Assembly (NCBI GenBank): GCA_016776605.1
Contig: JADHTB010000016.1
Location: 1-64,000 of the forward strand
Source: Alphaproteobacteria bacterium
GTDB lineage: Bacteria > Pseudomonadota > Alphaproteobacteria > GCA-2731375
DNA length: 64,000 nucleotides
Reading direction: 5' to 3'
In this document: piece after piece, positions 26,153 through 35,216 of the stretch
Numbering within the stretch: position 1 is the first letter of the stretch
Layout of the letters: each line of letters starts with the position of its first letter
Notes under the pieces: generated by a model
Database searches by the model: none
Told to the model about the DNA's origin: nothing
Seen by the model: only the letters and a program-made list of their open reading frames with translations
Translations under genes and position numbers: made by a program

Positions 26153-27007
26153 ATGATTATATCGGCCTCATATCGTACTGATATACCAGCGTTTTATGCC
26201 GATTGGTTCGCCCAACGGCTGGCCGCGGGGCATGTGATCGTCGCCAATCCCTATGGCGGCAAACCCTATCGGGTCCCCTTATCCGGCGCCGAGGTGGACG
26301 GCTTTGTTTTCTGGACCCGGAACATGGAACCGTTTCGCGAAAACCTGGCCAGCCTGACGGCCCAGGGCACGCCTTTTATGGTGCAATACACCGCAACGGG
26401 CTATCCCCGGCCGCTGGAACCATCAGTGACCACGGCCGCGCAAGCCATTGCCACCATCACCAGCCTGGCCAGGCAATATGGCGGGCGGGCCGTTGTCTGG
26501 CGCTATGATCCCATAGTCTATACGGATTTGACCGATGCCGGCTTTCACCGGAACAACTTCGCGCAACTGGCCCGCGCCCTGAGGGGCGCCGTGGATGAAG
26601 TCTGCGTCTCGTTCGCGCAAATCTATCGTAAAAGCCGACGCAACCTTGATCTGGCCGCGGAACAACATGGCTTTACCTGGCGGGATCCCGATTGGTCGGA
26701 AAAGCAGGCCTTGTTGGACGATTTGCAGGTCATCGCCACTGATCAGCGCATGCGCCTGACCGTCTGCAGCCAGCCGGACGCCAGGGGCATCGCGGCCCAA
26801 TGCATTGATGCGGCACGGCTTTCGGATCTGGCCGGAAGGGACATCAGTGCCCGGCAAAAGGGCAACCGGCCGGGTTGTCTATGTGCCGAAAGCCGTGATA
26901 TCGGCGCCTATGACACCTGTCCCCACGGCTGTATCTATTGTTATGCCGTCCGTGATCGGGACAAGGCCCTGGCCAACTATCGCCGTCAAAAAACCGACTT
27001 ACGGTAG
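26153..27007 (+). CDS. DUF1848 family protein (radical-SAM-like cysteine cluster)
   Basis: A 284-residue protein of family DUF1848: MIISASYRTDIPAFYADWF, NPYGGKPYRVPL, DGFVFWTRNMEPF and VWRYDPIVYT are characteristic. The C-terminus has a cysteine-rich segment, CLCAESRDIGAYDTCPHGC followed by IYCYA, suggestive of an iron-sulfur cluster. The family is annotated as radical-SAM-related, but no reaction is known. It is divergent from dnaK and convergent with gshB. Confidence 0.83.
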   Translation: MIISASYRTDIPAFYADWFAQRLAAGHVIVANPYGGKPYRVPLSGAEVDGFVFWTRNMEPFRENLASLTAQGTPFMVQYTATGYPRPLEPSVTTAAQAIATITSLARQYGGRAVVWRYDPIVYTDLTDAGFHRNNFAQLARALRGAVDEVCVSFAQIYRKSRRNLDLAAEQHGFTWRDPDWSEKQALLDDLQVIATDQRMRLTVCSQPDARGIAAQCIDAARLSDLAGRDISARQKGNRPGCLCAESRDIGAYDTCPHGCIYCYAVRDRDKALANYRRQKTDLR

Positions 27008-27189
27008 CTATATGCCGGCGCCGCATTTGGCACACAAATCGGGCCCGAAGCCTCTTTTTTTTCAAACGGGTTGAAGCAGAGACCAAGGGTGAATTGACGT
27101 TTGAGCTGTTCCCAGGCGGGACGATGGGGGACTCCGTTCCCCTTCGTACGATCTTCAAGGGTTGCGGATAGCTGATTACGAATAGCTGT

Positions 27190-28128
27190 TTAACGGCGGC
27201 GTTCAATGGCATCCCAGATCAGGCCGGAAAGATCGCTGCCGTCAAACCGGCTGCATTCCTGGATACCCGTGGGCGAGGTGACGTTGATTTCCGTCAAATA
27301 GTCACCAATCACGTCAATGCCGACGAAAATCATGCCCTGTTCCTTCAGAACCGGCCCGATGGTGCGGCAGATCTCTAAATCCCGCACGGTCAATTCGCTT
27401 TTCAGCGGCGTGCCGCCCACGTGCATGTTCGAGCGTGCCTCGCCCGCCGCCGGCACCCGGTTGATAGCGCCCACCGCTTCGCCATCGACCAGGATGATCC
27501 GCTTGTCGCCAAGGCGCACCGCCGGTAGATAGCCTTGCGCGATGATGGGTTCGCGGGAGCGTTCGGTAAACATTTCGATCAGCGCCGTGAGGTTTTCGTC
27601 ACCCGGTTGAATATGGAACACTCCGGCGCCGCCATTGCCGAACAGCGGCTTGATGATGATATCCCGATGCTCCTCGCGAAAGGCCTTGATCTCATCACCA
27701 TTGGCGGTGATCAGGGTGGGTGGCATCAATTCGGGGAAATGAGTGACGAACAGTTTTTCGGGTGCATTGCGCACACTGGCGGGATCGTTCACCACCAGGG
27801 TCTTGGGATGGATATGTTCCAGCACATGGGTGGCGGTGATATAGGCCATATCAAAGGGCGGATCCTGACGCATCAGGATCACGTCCATGTCGGCCAGTTC
27901 CAATTCCTCAAGCGGGCCCAGGCTGGCGTGATCGCCGATCTCGCGCCGCACTTCCAAGGTCCGGCCCCAGGCCACGACCCGGCCCGTTTTCAGGCTCAAA
28001 TCCTTGACCAGATAGTGATACAGGCGGTGCCCACGGCGTTGCGCTTCCTCGGCCAGGGCAAACGTGCTGTCCGCATTTATGTCGATGGGCTCGATCGCAT
28101 CCATCTGTATGGCCACGGCAAGGCTCAT
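27190..28128 (-). CDS. gshB: Glutathione synthase
   Basis: A 312-residue ATP-grasp ligase joining gamma-glutamylcysteine and glycine. The pre-ATP-grasp domain ([37 protein letters not shown]) and the ATP-grasp motifs ([26 protein letters not shown]) are intact. It is the last gene of the rsmI-yraN-BON-gshB series commonly found in alphaproteobacteria. The length matches the family. Confidence 0.95.
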   Translation of the reverse strand: MSLAVAIQMDAIEPIDINADSTFALAEEAQRRGHRLYHYLVKDLSLKTGRVVAWGRTLEVRREIGDHASLGPLEELELADMDVILMRQDPPFDMAYITATHVLEHIHPKTLVVNDPASVRNAPEKLFVTHFPELMPPTLITANGDEIKAFREEHRDIIIKPLFGNGGAGVFHIQPGDENLTALIEMFTERSREPIIAQGYLPAVRLGDKRIILVDGEAVGAINRVPAAGEARSNMHVGGTPLKSELTVRDLEICRTIGPVLKEQGMIFVGIDVIGDYLTEINVTSPTGIQECSRFDGSDLSGLIWDAIERRR

Positions 28129-28236
28129 GGCGGCTCCCCTATGTTGTCGTTGTCTGCTGTTTACGGTGTCTGCTGATTACGGTGTGTGCTGTTTACGATG
28201 CGCCATCCACGCTGCGGCGCCCACATTAAGCGCCGC

Positions 28237-28842
28237 TTATGGATTTCGCTTCGGATCGTCTTTCAATATCACATGGCTAACGACCTTGGAGACACCGCGG
28301 ATATTACGGGCGTGGCCGGTAGCGCGGTCCAGTTCCGCCTGCGATTGCGCGATACCGAACAGGTAGACCACGCTATTCAAGGTGTCGATGGAATAATTGA
28401 TCGCCGCAATTTCGCTGTCGCCCAGTAATTTGACCTTCAATTGGGTAGTGATCCAGACATCCTTGGCATAATCGCGGAGCGAGCTTTGATCGCTGATTTT
28501 AAGCTCGTTCAGAACCTCGCGCACACCCTCGGCCTGCCATGCCATGCGGGCAACTTCGACCCGGTCCTCGGGCTGATGCACATTTCCGGTCAGCAGAACC
28601 CGGCCTTCCACCACCTCCACGTCAACGCTGACGAACAAGGTCTCGGAACGTTGCAGCAGGCGATGATTGATTTCCGCCAGAATGGCGGTATCTTTCACCG
28701 CTTGACCGACCGAGCGTTCCTGCACCGCCGCCAAGCCGACCGTGGCGCCGCCGCCGATCACGGCCGAGGCGCAACCGCCCAGACCACCCGCCAGAGCGGC
28801 CAAGGTTACACCGAGGCAAAATTTCCTGGCCCACGCTGTCAT
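28237..28842 (-). CDS. BON-domain outer-membrane lipoprotein (DolP-like)
   Basis: A 201-residue lipoprotein. The signal MTAWARKFCLGVTLAALAGG ends in lipobox LGGC. Two BON domains follow (roughly 45-115 and 120-195), with VEVVEGRVLLTGNVHQPEDR in the first and VVYLFGIAQSQAELDRATGHA in the second. Such proteins bind phospholipid at the outer membrane and maintain envelope integrity. The start at 28842 is chosen over 28884 because GAGG lies seven bases before it and the signal peptide then has normal length. Confidence 0.85.
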   Translation of the reverse strand: MTAWARKFCLGVTLAALAGGLGGCASAVIGGGATVGLAAVQERSVGQAVKDTAILAEINHRLLQRSETLFVSVDVEVVEGRVLLTGNVHQPEDRVEVARMAWQAEGVREVLNELKISDQSSLRDYAKDVWITTQLKVKLLGDSEIAAINYSIDTLNSVVYLFGIAQSQAELDRATGHARNIRGVSKVVSHVILKDDPKRNP

Positions 28843-28885
28843 CACCACACCTCTTCCCATTTCTCTAAATCCGCCAATTCCCACC

Positions 28886-28987
28886 AGAGCACATTCAAAG
28901 AAAATGCGCTCGGACTCTTAAATATAGAGCAATTGAACCAATCACTTAGAATCGCTTCGCGATTCTCATTAATTCGGAATTGCTCTA
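28886..28987. repeat. Composite two-hairpin palindromic repeat
   Basis: It has a small hairpin (AGAGCACATTC/GAAAATGCGCT-like), the linker CGGACTCTTAAATATAGAGC and the 60-bp hairpin with AGAATCGCTTCGCGATTCT. It ends AATTGCTCTA. It lies in the leader of the BON lipoprotein gene, downstream of yraN. Confidence 0.85.
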
Positions 28988-29001
28988 TCTGCCGCAGCAT
29001 A

Positions 29002-29400
29002 TCAGGGCCGCCACGCATCTTTTATATGTTTTGGCAGGTGATGGGGTAGCACCACTATTACATCAAACCGAATGTCTAAATCCGCAAGCCCCAGATGCCG
29101 CGCCACGAAAGCCTGCGCCGCGCGGGCAATCCGCCGCTGCTGCCGCGCCGTCACAGCCGCCAAGGCAGAGGCCATATCGTGCCGCCGCTTTACCTCGATC
29201 ACCGCCAAAAATTGACCACGCCGGGCCACTATATCCAATTCGCCAACGCCTGCACGATAATCCCGGGCCAAAATGCGATACCCCTTCAGGCGCAATAACG
29301 CCGCGGCGATCATCTCAGCCCTGCGGCCGGCACGATACGCACGCCGGCGTGGCTTTCGCGCCGCTTCCCTAGAGCACATTCGAACCCCTGCCATGGCCAA
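29002..29400 (-). CDS. yraN: YraN family protein (UPF0102, endonuclease-like fold)
   Basis: A 132-residue protein with the restriction-endonuclease-like core of UPF0102: AYRAGRRAEMIAAALLRLKGY, ARDYRAGVGELDIVARRG and LAVIEVKRR give the E-D-ExK pattern. The physiological role is unknown. It follows rsmI by two bases. The first few codons (MAMAGVRMCSREAA) overlap a fragment of the TAGAGC repeat on the other strand, so the N-terminus may have been altered or the start lies further in. Confidence 0.88.
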   Translation of the reverse strand: MAMAGVRMCSREAARKPRRRAYRAGRRAEMIAAALLRLKGYRILARDYRAGVGELDIVARRGQFLAVIEVKRRHDMASALAAVTARQQRRIARAAQAFVARHLGLADLDIRFDVIVVLPHHLPKHIKDAWRP

Positions 29401-29402
29401 GT

Positions 29403-30284
29403 CTATTCATCCTCCGCGCGTGAGAGCAAGTCATCTGCCACGCCGGTGCGCAAGACCAAGGCCCGATTGTACAGGGCCCGACGGGGCAGGCTCGTGCGTT
29501 CGGCCACGGCAGCCGCGGCATCCTTGACACTGCTCTGATCGAGGGCCGTCAGCAACATGGCATCGATTTCCGCCTCGTCCAAGGTCACTGCCCGGCTATC
29601 AGGGGGGGCCACCAGTACGACGATTTCACCCTTTGGCGGTCCCTCGGTTTGATAATGCCTGGCCAGATCGGGCAGGCTGCCGTGACGGGCCTCTTCAAAT
29701 TTTTTGGTCAATTCGCGGAGCACGGCAGCTTCACGCGGCCCCAATTCAGCCGTCATGTCGGTCAACGATGCCGCGAGACGCGTGGCCGATTCGAAAAAAA
29801 CCAGGGTTGCGGGCACCGATGCCAGCTCTCCCAGGGCCCGGCGGCGGGCAGCGCTTTTCGCGGGCAGGAAGCCGGCGAAGAGAAACTTGTCGGTCGGCAA
29901 ACCCGCGCTGGCCAGAGCCGCCAAAGGGGCCGACGCGCCCGGCAGCGCGGTCACCGCCACGCCGGCCTGGCGCGCCTCGTTGACCAGGCGATAGCCGGGA
30001 TCCGAGATCAAGGGCGTGCCCGCGTCACTGACAAGCGCCACAATTTCGCCTTTTATCAAGCGTTCCATAAGACGCGGACGGATGCGGGCGGCATTATGAT
30101 CGTGATAGGCCAGGGTCGGGCGGTCAATATCATGGATGATAAACAATTTACGGGTTACCCGGGTGTCCTCGCAGGCGATGATATCGGCAGCCCGCAACAG
30201 GTCCAGCGCCCGCAAGGTGATATCGCGGGCATTGCCGATGGGGGTCGCGACCACGTAGAGACCTGGCGCGAAGGAGGTGGGCAC
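29403..30284 (-). CDS. rsmI: 16S rRNA (cytidine-1402-2'-O)-methyltransferase RsmI
   Basis: A 293-residue SAM-dependent methyltransferase of the TP-methylase fold. YVVATPIGNARDITLRAL, CEDTRVTRKLF, GTPLISDPGYRLV and ALPGASAPLAALASAGLP are diagnostic. It modifies C1402 of 16S rRNA in the ribosomal P site. The GTG at 30284, eight bases after GAGGGG, is chosen; the longer frame would overlap the divergent lppC gene and adds an unconserved Ser/Thr-rich leader. Confidence 0.93.
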   Translation of the reverse strand: MPTSFAPGLYVVATPIGNARDITLRALDLLRAADIIACEDTRVTRKLFIIHDIDRPTLAYHDHNAARIRPRLMERLIKGEIVALVSDAGTPLISDPGYRLVNEARQAGVAVTALPGASAPLAALASAGLPTDKFLFAGFLPAKSAARRRALGELASVPATLVFFESATRLAASLTDMTAELGPREAAVLRELTKKFEEARHGSLPDLARHYQTEGPPKGEIVVLVAPPDSRAVTLDEAEIDAMLLTALDQSSVKDAAAAVAERTSLPRRALYNRALVLRTGVADDLLSRAEDE

Positions 30285-30343
30285 GGCTTTACCCCTCGTG
30301 GCCGGCGCAGTAGATTGATTGTCGCCGCCGGAAGTTTGAGTAG

Positions 30344-31831
30344 ATGCTCGCACGCAATTTAGAGAGGACGAAGCGCTTGCCCCCTGCGCCGATCCGTCAT
30401 TGGCCTTTCCGTCATTGGCCTTCCCGCCCGGCTTTTGCCTTGGTCGCATGCCTGCTGATCCCTATCCTGCTGCCGGGCTGCGCACAAACGTCGCTCTTCA
30501 CATCCGGCAGTGTGCCAGTAGTGACCCCAAAGGCAGAAGCGAAAAAGCCAACCGGAGAAAAACAAACCGCCGCCATACCGGCCCGGCCGCACAGCGCCCC
30601 GGCTCCCGTCGTGCGCGCGGCACCGGTACCGCAGGATGTAATAGTGCGCTCCGCGCCGGCCTTGCGGCCGCCGTCCGGCATCGAAGGCCAACCAACCCGC
30701 ATCGGACTGTTGCTGCCCTTGAGCGGCCCCGATAACGCCGCTGGCTTGGGCCATGCCATGTTGAACGCGGCGATGCTGGCGTTATTCGATATCGGCGGCA
30801 AACGGCTATTGCTGATGCCCAGAGATACGGGTGGCACCCAGGAAGGGGCCAGCCGCGCGGCCGCGGAACTGGTTGGCGAAGGGGCGGAAATTATCCTCGG
30901 CCCCCTATTCAACACCTCTGTCCAGGCGACCGCCGCCATCGCCCGCGCCAGCGGCCTGCCAATGATCGCCTTTTCATCCGATCGGCGGGTGGCGGGCAAC
31001 GGCGTCTATCTGTTGAGCTTCACCCCATACCAGGAAGTTGATACGGTAATCGGCTTCGCCGCCTCGCGTGGATTGAAACGATTCGCCGTCCTGGCGCCGG
31101 ACGACCCCTATGGGCTGGCCGTGCTGGAGGCCGCACGTGAAGCAGTCCTACGCCATGGCGCGGAACTGGCCCAGGCGGAATTCTATGCCCCCGACGGCAA
31201 GGACTTGGATGAATCGGTAAAACGTCTAGCCCATTATTACGCCCGCCGGCAGGCCCTGCTGGCGCGGCGCAAGGAGTTGGAAAATAGCGAAGAACAAACC
31301 GCCAAGCTGATGCAGGAAGCGTTGGCGAAACAAGACACCCTGGGCGATCTGGACTATGACGCGGTTCTGCTGCCCGAGGGCGGTGAATTGCTTAAATCCT
31401 TGGCCCCGCTGCTGCCTTACTATGACATTGATACGGTCGAAATACGCATGCTGGGCACTGGCCGCTGGGACGATCCCAAGGTCCGATTGGAACCGGCCCT
31501 GTTGGGCGGTTGGTTCGCAGGCGCCGACCGGACGGCCGCGGCGGCTTTTCGCAGCCATTATAAGGCCGCCTTCGGCCACGGCCCGCCGCGCCTGGCCTCG
31601 CTGGCCTATGACGCCATGGCCTTGGCCGCCATCCTGGCGCAGGAAGCGGGGGGGCCGGATTTCTCTGCCCGGGCCATTACCGACCCCGATGGCTTTGTCG
31701 GCAGTGATGGCATCTTCCGATTTGGCCCCGATGGCGTGGCCGAACGGGGCATGGCGATCCTGGAAATAGGGCGGGACGGCTTCCGCGTACAGCGCAAAGC
31801 GCCCACCACGTTCGAGGCGCTGACAAATTAG
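30344..31831 (+). CDS. LppC/LpoA-type penicillin-binding protein activator lipoprotein
   Basis: A 495-residue lipoprotein with lipobox LLPGC and a periplasmic type I binding-protein fold (RIGLLLPLSGPDNAAGLGHA, GPLFNTSVQATAAIA, RFAVLAPDDPYGLAVLEAA). Family members activate peptidoglycan synthases from the outer membrane, although this was shown in gammaproteobacteria. It is divergent from rsmI, a conserved arrangement. A TTG at 30377, after AGAGAGGA, is an alternative start with a better ribosome site. Confidence 0.85.
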   Translation: MLARNLERTKRLPPAPIRHWPFRHWPSRPAFALVACLLIPILLPGCAQTSLFTSGSVPVVTPKAEAKKPTGEKQTAAIPARPHSAPAPVVRAAPVPQDVIVRSAPALRPPSGIEGQPTRIGLLLPLSGPDNAAGLGHAMLNAAMLALFDIGGKRLLLMPRDTGGTQEGASRAAAELVGEGAEIILGPLFNTSVQATAAIARASGLPMIAFSSDRRVAGNGVYLLSFTPYQEVDTVIGFAASRGLKRFAVLAPDDPYGLAVLEAAREAVLRHGAELAQAEFYAPDGKDLDESVKRLAHYYARRQALLARRKELENSEEQTAKLMQEALAKQDTLGDLDYDAVLLPEGGELLKSLAPLLPYYDIDTVEIRMLGTGRWDDPKVRLEPALLGGWFAGADRTAAAAFRSHYKAAFGHGPPRLASLAYDAMALAAILAQEAGGPDFSARAITDPDGFVGSDGIFRFGPDGVAERGMAILEIGRDGFRVQRKAPTTFEALTN

Positions 31832-31857
31832 TGGAAGCCAGGCAAAATGAATAGGTT

Positions 31858-32793
31858 TTGATCTTGTTGGTCCGCCCTGTGATTTCCTATAGCAGCCTAG
31901 GCGCCAGAGTTGAGAGGCTGTTGCTTTGCCTGGCTGGAGTCTTTTTGCGGCGATATGCGTATCGTGGCATTGGAACAATCAGCCGTTATTTTGGTAGAGG
32001 CTTATTCAACCCAAATAATAGTGTCGTGACACCTCTGTTTACGCGTTCGCGATTTTGCATTCATTTGGGTGATTACTATTGGTCACGTGCTTTATTTTCT
32101 GATTTTGATTACGAGCCAGAAGTGGCGCGTGTGCTGGCCGCTTATTTACATCCTGATTGTGTTTTCCTCGATCTTGGTGCGAACATTGGCTATTGGAGCA
32201 TATACGCGTCAGAGAAGATTTTAGACCCAAACAGAATTTTGGCGGTCGAGGCTGGTGGCCGTACTTTTGCCCGGCTGCGCAACAATGCCGCCATCAATCA
32301 CGACGCCTTCAGCATCATCCAAGCCGCTGTCACAGAACAAGCTGGGCAGTCCGTGTCATTTGTCACAGAAGGCGGACATGCCGCGGCCCGGATCGCCGGC
32401 GCGCCTGAAAAATTCGTCGGGCGCCAGGCCCTCGAAACGGTTGAAACTACGAATATTGATACTTTGATTAACAGGCTGCATTTGGCGGATACTGATCGGA
32501 TCGTGATCAAACTCGATGTCGAAGGAGCGGAAGTGGCAGCTTTGAAGGGCGCTGCGGACACCCTTCGGAGACGGGATCTGATTTTGATATATGAGGATCA
32601 TGGTTCCGATCCTGAATGCACAGTGAGCCGGTTTCTGATCGAAGAACTGGGTTTTCACGTATATATCGTCGCGGGTCATGGGCCTGCCAAAAAGGCCTCG
32701 CTTGAAGACATTTCCGCTTTAAAAACAAACCCCGTTACCGGCTACAATTTCATTGCCACGCTAGGCGATGCGATCCGTTTGGATAGCGATTGA
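31858..32793 (+). CDS. FkbM family methyltransferase
   Basis: A 311-residue SAM-dependent O-methyltransferase. Motif I is VFLDLGANIGYWSIYA and the later IVIKLDVEGAEVAAL matches the FkbM acidic motif. Such enzymes methylate sugars, lipids or polyketides. Base composition is clearly lower in GC than in lppC before it, which suggests transfer. The start is TTG with no good ribosome site, so the first residues are uncertain. Confidence 0.83.
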   Translation: MILLVRPVISYSSLGARVERLLLCLAGVFLRRYAYRGIGTISRYFGRGLFNPNNSVVTPLFTRSRFCIHLGDYYWSRALFSDFDYEPEVARVLAAYLHPDCVFLDLGANIGYWSIYASEKILDPNRILAVEAGGRTFARLRNNAAINHDAFSIIQAAVTEQAGQSVSFVTEGGHAAARIAGAPEKFVGRQALETVETTNIDTLINRLHLADTDRIVIKLDVEGAEVAALKGAADTLRRRDLILIYEDHGSDPECTVSRFLIEELGFHVYIVAGHGPAKKASLEDISALKTNPVTGYNFIATLGDAIRLDSD

Positions 32794-32845
32794 GGTACGA
32801 GACTATCTTTTATGGTTATGAACCGATAGCTGGACGGTAATAGTT

Positions 32846-33026
32846 TAGAGCGGTTCCGGGCTATTCTGAACCATTTGACCGCTCACCAAGGCCCCGTGGA
32901 TAGGCGTGGTTTGCAGGTCGATGTGGTGCATCGTCCAAGAACCGCAACGCAGCCACGAGGCATTGGTGAGCGGCCTTCGGTGGCGCTCCCAAGCCATTCG
33001 GGTGCGTTGCGCCGCTTGCCCGATGT
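32846..33026. repeat. Palindromic repeat element, truncated copy C
   Basis: About 180 bp matching copy A from TAGAGCGGTTCCGGG to TTGCCCGATGT, with scattered substitutions (for example GATAGGCGTGG for GGTAGGCGCGG). It ends at the same base as copy B. It lies between the convergent FkbM and GT-C genes. Confidence 0.83.
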
Positions 33027-33077
33027 ACCATTTACAATTCCGGCGTCACAGGTTCCACATCGCGGCGTCATGCGGCG

Positions 33078-34919
33078 TCATATGGCGGCGCTGGGACCCG
33101 AACCCCGCGTCAGCCTTTCCCGGGGTTTCGCTTTCGCTTCCGGAAGAAATAGGAATACAAACAATGCCGCGACATGAGACATATGCCGGGGCTGGTATTG
33201 CAGCCCGGCGACCAGGGCAATTTGCGCCAATATCATTACCGCGACAGGATCAAATTGAATTCCCATTCTAGCCACGCGCCACAATCCCAAAATAGCGACA
33301 ATCAACAGGTAGATTTTGGCGCCCTGCATAAGATAATACCTGAGCCGAGGGTCCTTCGCTTCCCAAACATAGAAGCCGCCCTTGAAGATTTGGAAAGCAT
33401 TGCGGTAGACCTTTCGGGCGAAAGCAACCGGGTGTGTAAGCACATCATCCATGAAGGCCTGGCGCAGCAATGCATTGCCCTCCAGGCTCCACGGGTATCG
33501 AATGCCTCGATCCTGGGTAAACTTGACCGCCACGTCATCCAGATGCTTGCGCTGCCAAATATTTCCCGGCAGTTGACCAAGGGAAATATACATCACGCCG
33601 CCCGCATTTGAGCCGCCAACTTGAAATTTTCCGTTGTGAACGAAGTGAAACAAACTCCATGGCAAAACAAGAAGAAATCCCATCAAAACAGCAAAAGGTT
33701 TACGCTGTTTAAATGCCACGTAAGTCGCATAGATCATGAAAAATATTAACGCTTCGGCGCGGAAATTGTACGCCAGGGCCAATGATAAAAGCGCTAAAAT
33801 ATATCTATTCTTATAATGGCAAATCACGGAAAACAGCAGCAGGAAGGCCATGATCGCATCAGGCCATTTCGCAGACAATAGCATTGCATAGTAAAATTGG
33901 CCGAACAACAACGAAAATACTATTGCTGGAGATAGAATTCGCCTTTGTATTATTACAATATCATAGACAAGAAAAGATGATAAAATGAACAATATGTACT
34001 GCACGACAATGATATTATCGGCGGATCCGCTAATTAATTTTACAATAGCTACAAGTATTGGATACCCCCATATAGGGTATGTTGCGGGACCTTCGAATTC
34101 TGGATGTATATACTGTCCTATATTCAAAATACTGTCGGTCAAAGTAACGTATCTATTTGTCCAAATATTCCGCTCGACAGCATGCTCTAGATTGAGCCAA
34201 AAAATAATACTGAAACCAATTAATAGCACACCATAGACTACGGTCGAAATTGCCCAGTATTTATACGAAACTTGAAATGTAAAAATATGTTCAAATTTCC
34301 GATACAGTTTCGTTATATATTCTCCTTCGTTTTTTGTGATGCGAGCAGCATATACGATAAGGAAAATAGATACCTCTATGCAAAAAACAGTCCCTATTAA
34401 AAGAATAAATATCGCTGAGTAATACTGTTTCCTGCCATGAAAGAATAAGAACCATGCCAGTAAGAAGGCTAATATCGCGCCACCCCACCTGAACGACATC
34501 ACGACAGATAAAAATAACACGGTAAGAAAAAAAATAGCGGCAACAATTTTACCATAGCGGGTAAAATCCAATTTTCGGCAGTATAAAAAAACCGACGTCG
34601 CAAAAAATAGCAAAAACTGAAGAACAAATATTCCGTTGGGCGACCCGCTTACCCACTCTACCGCGGACAATAAATGCGGGTAGCCCCAATTCGTGAAAAT
34701 TGCCGGTCCCGCAAGTTCGGCCAGCAAACCGTCCAAGAGGCGATAGTAGCTATCGATCAGAGGTATATTTTCCGCAAACCATGGTCGGAGATCTAAGGAA
34801 TAGCCCGAATTGAGCCAAAATACGGCACCGCAGAAGGCCGGCAGGAGATAAACGGCAGCGGAATAAGCCGCCCATCGCCGCGAAAGAACGCGCATTTTAG
34901 AATACATTTCCTGAATCAC
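33078..34919 (-). CDS. GT-C-like polytopic membrane protein with internal duplication
   Basis: A 613-residue membrane protein with about 12 hydrophobic segments, resembling lipid-linked-sugar glycosyltransferases of the GT39/ArnT type; the enzymatic activity is unproven. Residues 18-192 and 222-402 are copies of each other at a near-constant offset of 206-207: FWLN (34/240), D56-S57/D262-S263, GPA (71/277), WGYP (78/284), SGS (91/297), AFLL (151/358) and a Glu (182/389). The C-terminal third is single. The gene is AT-rich compared with its neighbours. The GTG start is uncertain; MRVLSRRW is an alternative. Confidence 0.72.
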   Translation of the reverse strand: MIQEMYSKMRVLSRRWAAYSAAVYLLPAFCGAVFWLNSGYSLDLRPWFAENIPLIDSYYRLLDGLLAELAGPAIFTNWGYPHLLSAVEWVSGSPNGIFVLQFLLFFATSVFLYCRKLDFTRYGKIVAAIFFLTVLFLSVVMSFRWGGAILAFLLAWFLFFHGRKQYYSAIFILLIGTVFCIEVSIFLIVYAARITKNEGEYITKLYRKFEHIFTFQVSYKYWAISTVVYGVLLIGFSIIFWLNLEHAVERNIWTNRYVTLTDSILNIGQYIHPEFEGPATYPIWGYPILVAIVKLISGSADNIIVVQYILFILSSFLVYDIVIIQRRILSPAIVFSLLFGQFYYAMLLSAKWPDAIMAFLLLFSVICHYKNRYILALLSLALAYNFRAEALIFFMIYATYVAFKQRKPFAVLMGFLLVLPWSLFHFVHNGKFQVGGSNAGGVMYISLGQLPGNIWQRKHLDDVAVKFTQDRGIRYPWSLEGNALLRQAFMDDVLTHPVAFARKVYRNAFQIFKGGFYVWEAKDPRLRYYLMQGAKIYLLIVAILGLWRVARMGIQFDPVAVMILAQIALVAGLQYQPRHMSHVAALFVFLFLPEAKAKPRERLTRGSGPSAAI

Positions 34920-35216
34920 GAATTTCCGGTTTTCCCGTCTCGACCGCTATCGCCGTTGCAGTTCCGTTTCAATTCCCGCCCCACCGAGCAGGTCACGCGG
35001 TCAAAATCAAGGCGAACGGACGATTTACAGAGCCCTTCCGGGCGCAAGTCAGCGATGCCTTGTCTTTCCTCATACCTCGGATAGCCGTATCCTGACACCG
35101 CAATACCTCCGGTGGATTGATCTGCAGGCGCTATATTAGCACCGGGAGGTCTTGCACTTCATCCTTGAATCCACCAACCGGGATGCAAGACTCCTTAGCG
35201 AAAAGAGCCAACCGAG
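34920..35216. other. Spacer without a supported gene
   Basis: About 300 bases between the divergent GT-C gene and the DUF429-like gene. A 60-codon minus-strand frame (34916-35098) overlaps the GT-C start as GTGA but has no recognisable similarity or composition signal. Promoters for both genes should lie here; none is clear. Confidence 0.4.

Noticed and set aside
27008-27189. Terminator with T-run after the DUF1848 gene
   Set aside because: A run of T and the short palindrome TCGGGCCCGA occur near 27040-27062, but no stem with a proper loop precedes the T-run.
15217-33026. CRISPR array from repeated sequences
   Set aside because: The repeats are dispersed palindromes in separate intergenic regions, not regularly spaced, and no cas gene is present.
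34916-35098. 60-codon frame overlapping the GT-C start as GTGA
   Set aside because: No family resemblance, no hydrophobic or motif signal, and no clear ribosome site; the overlap alone is not enough.
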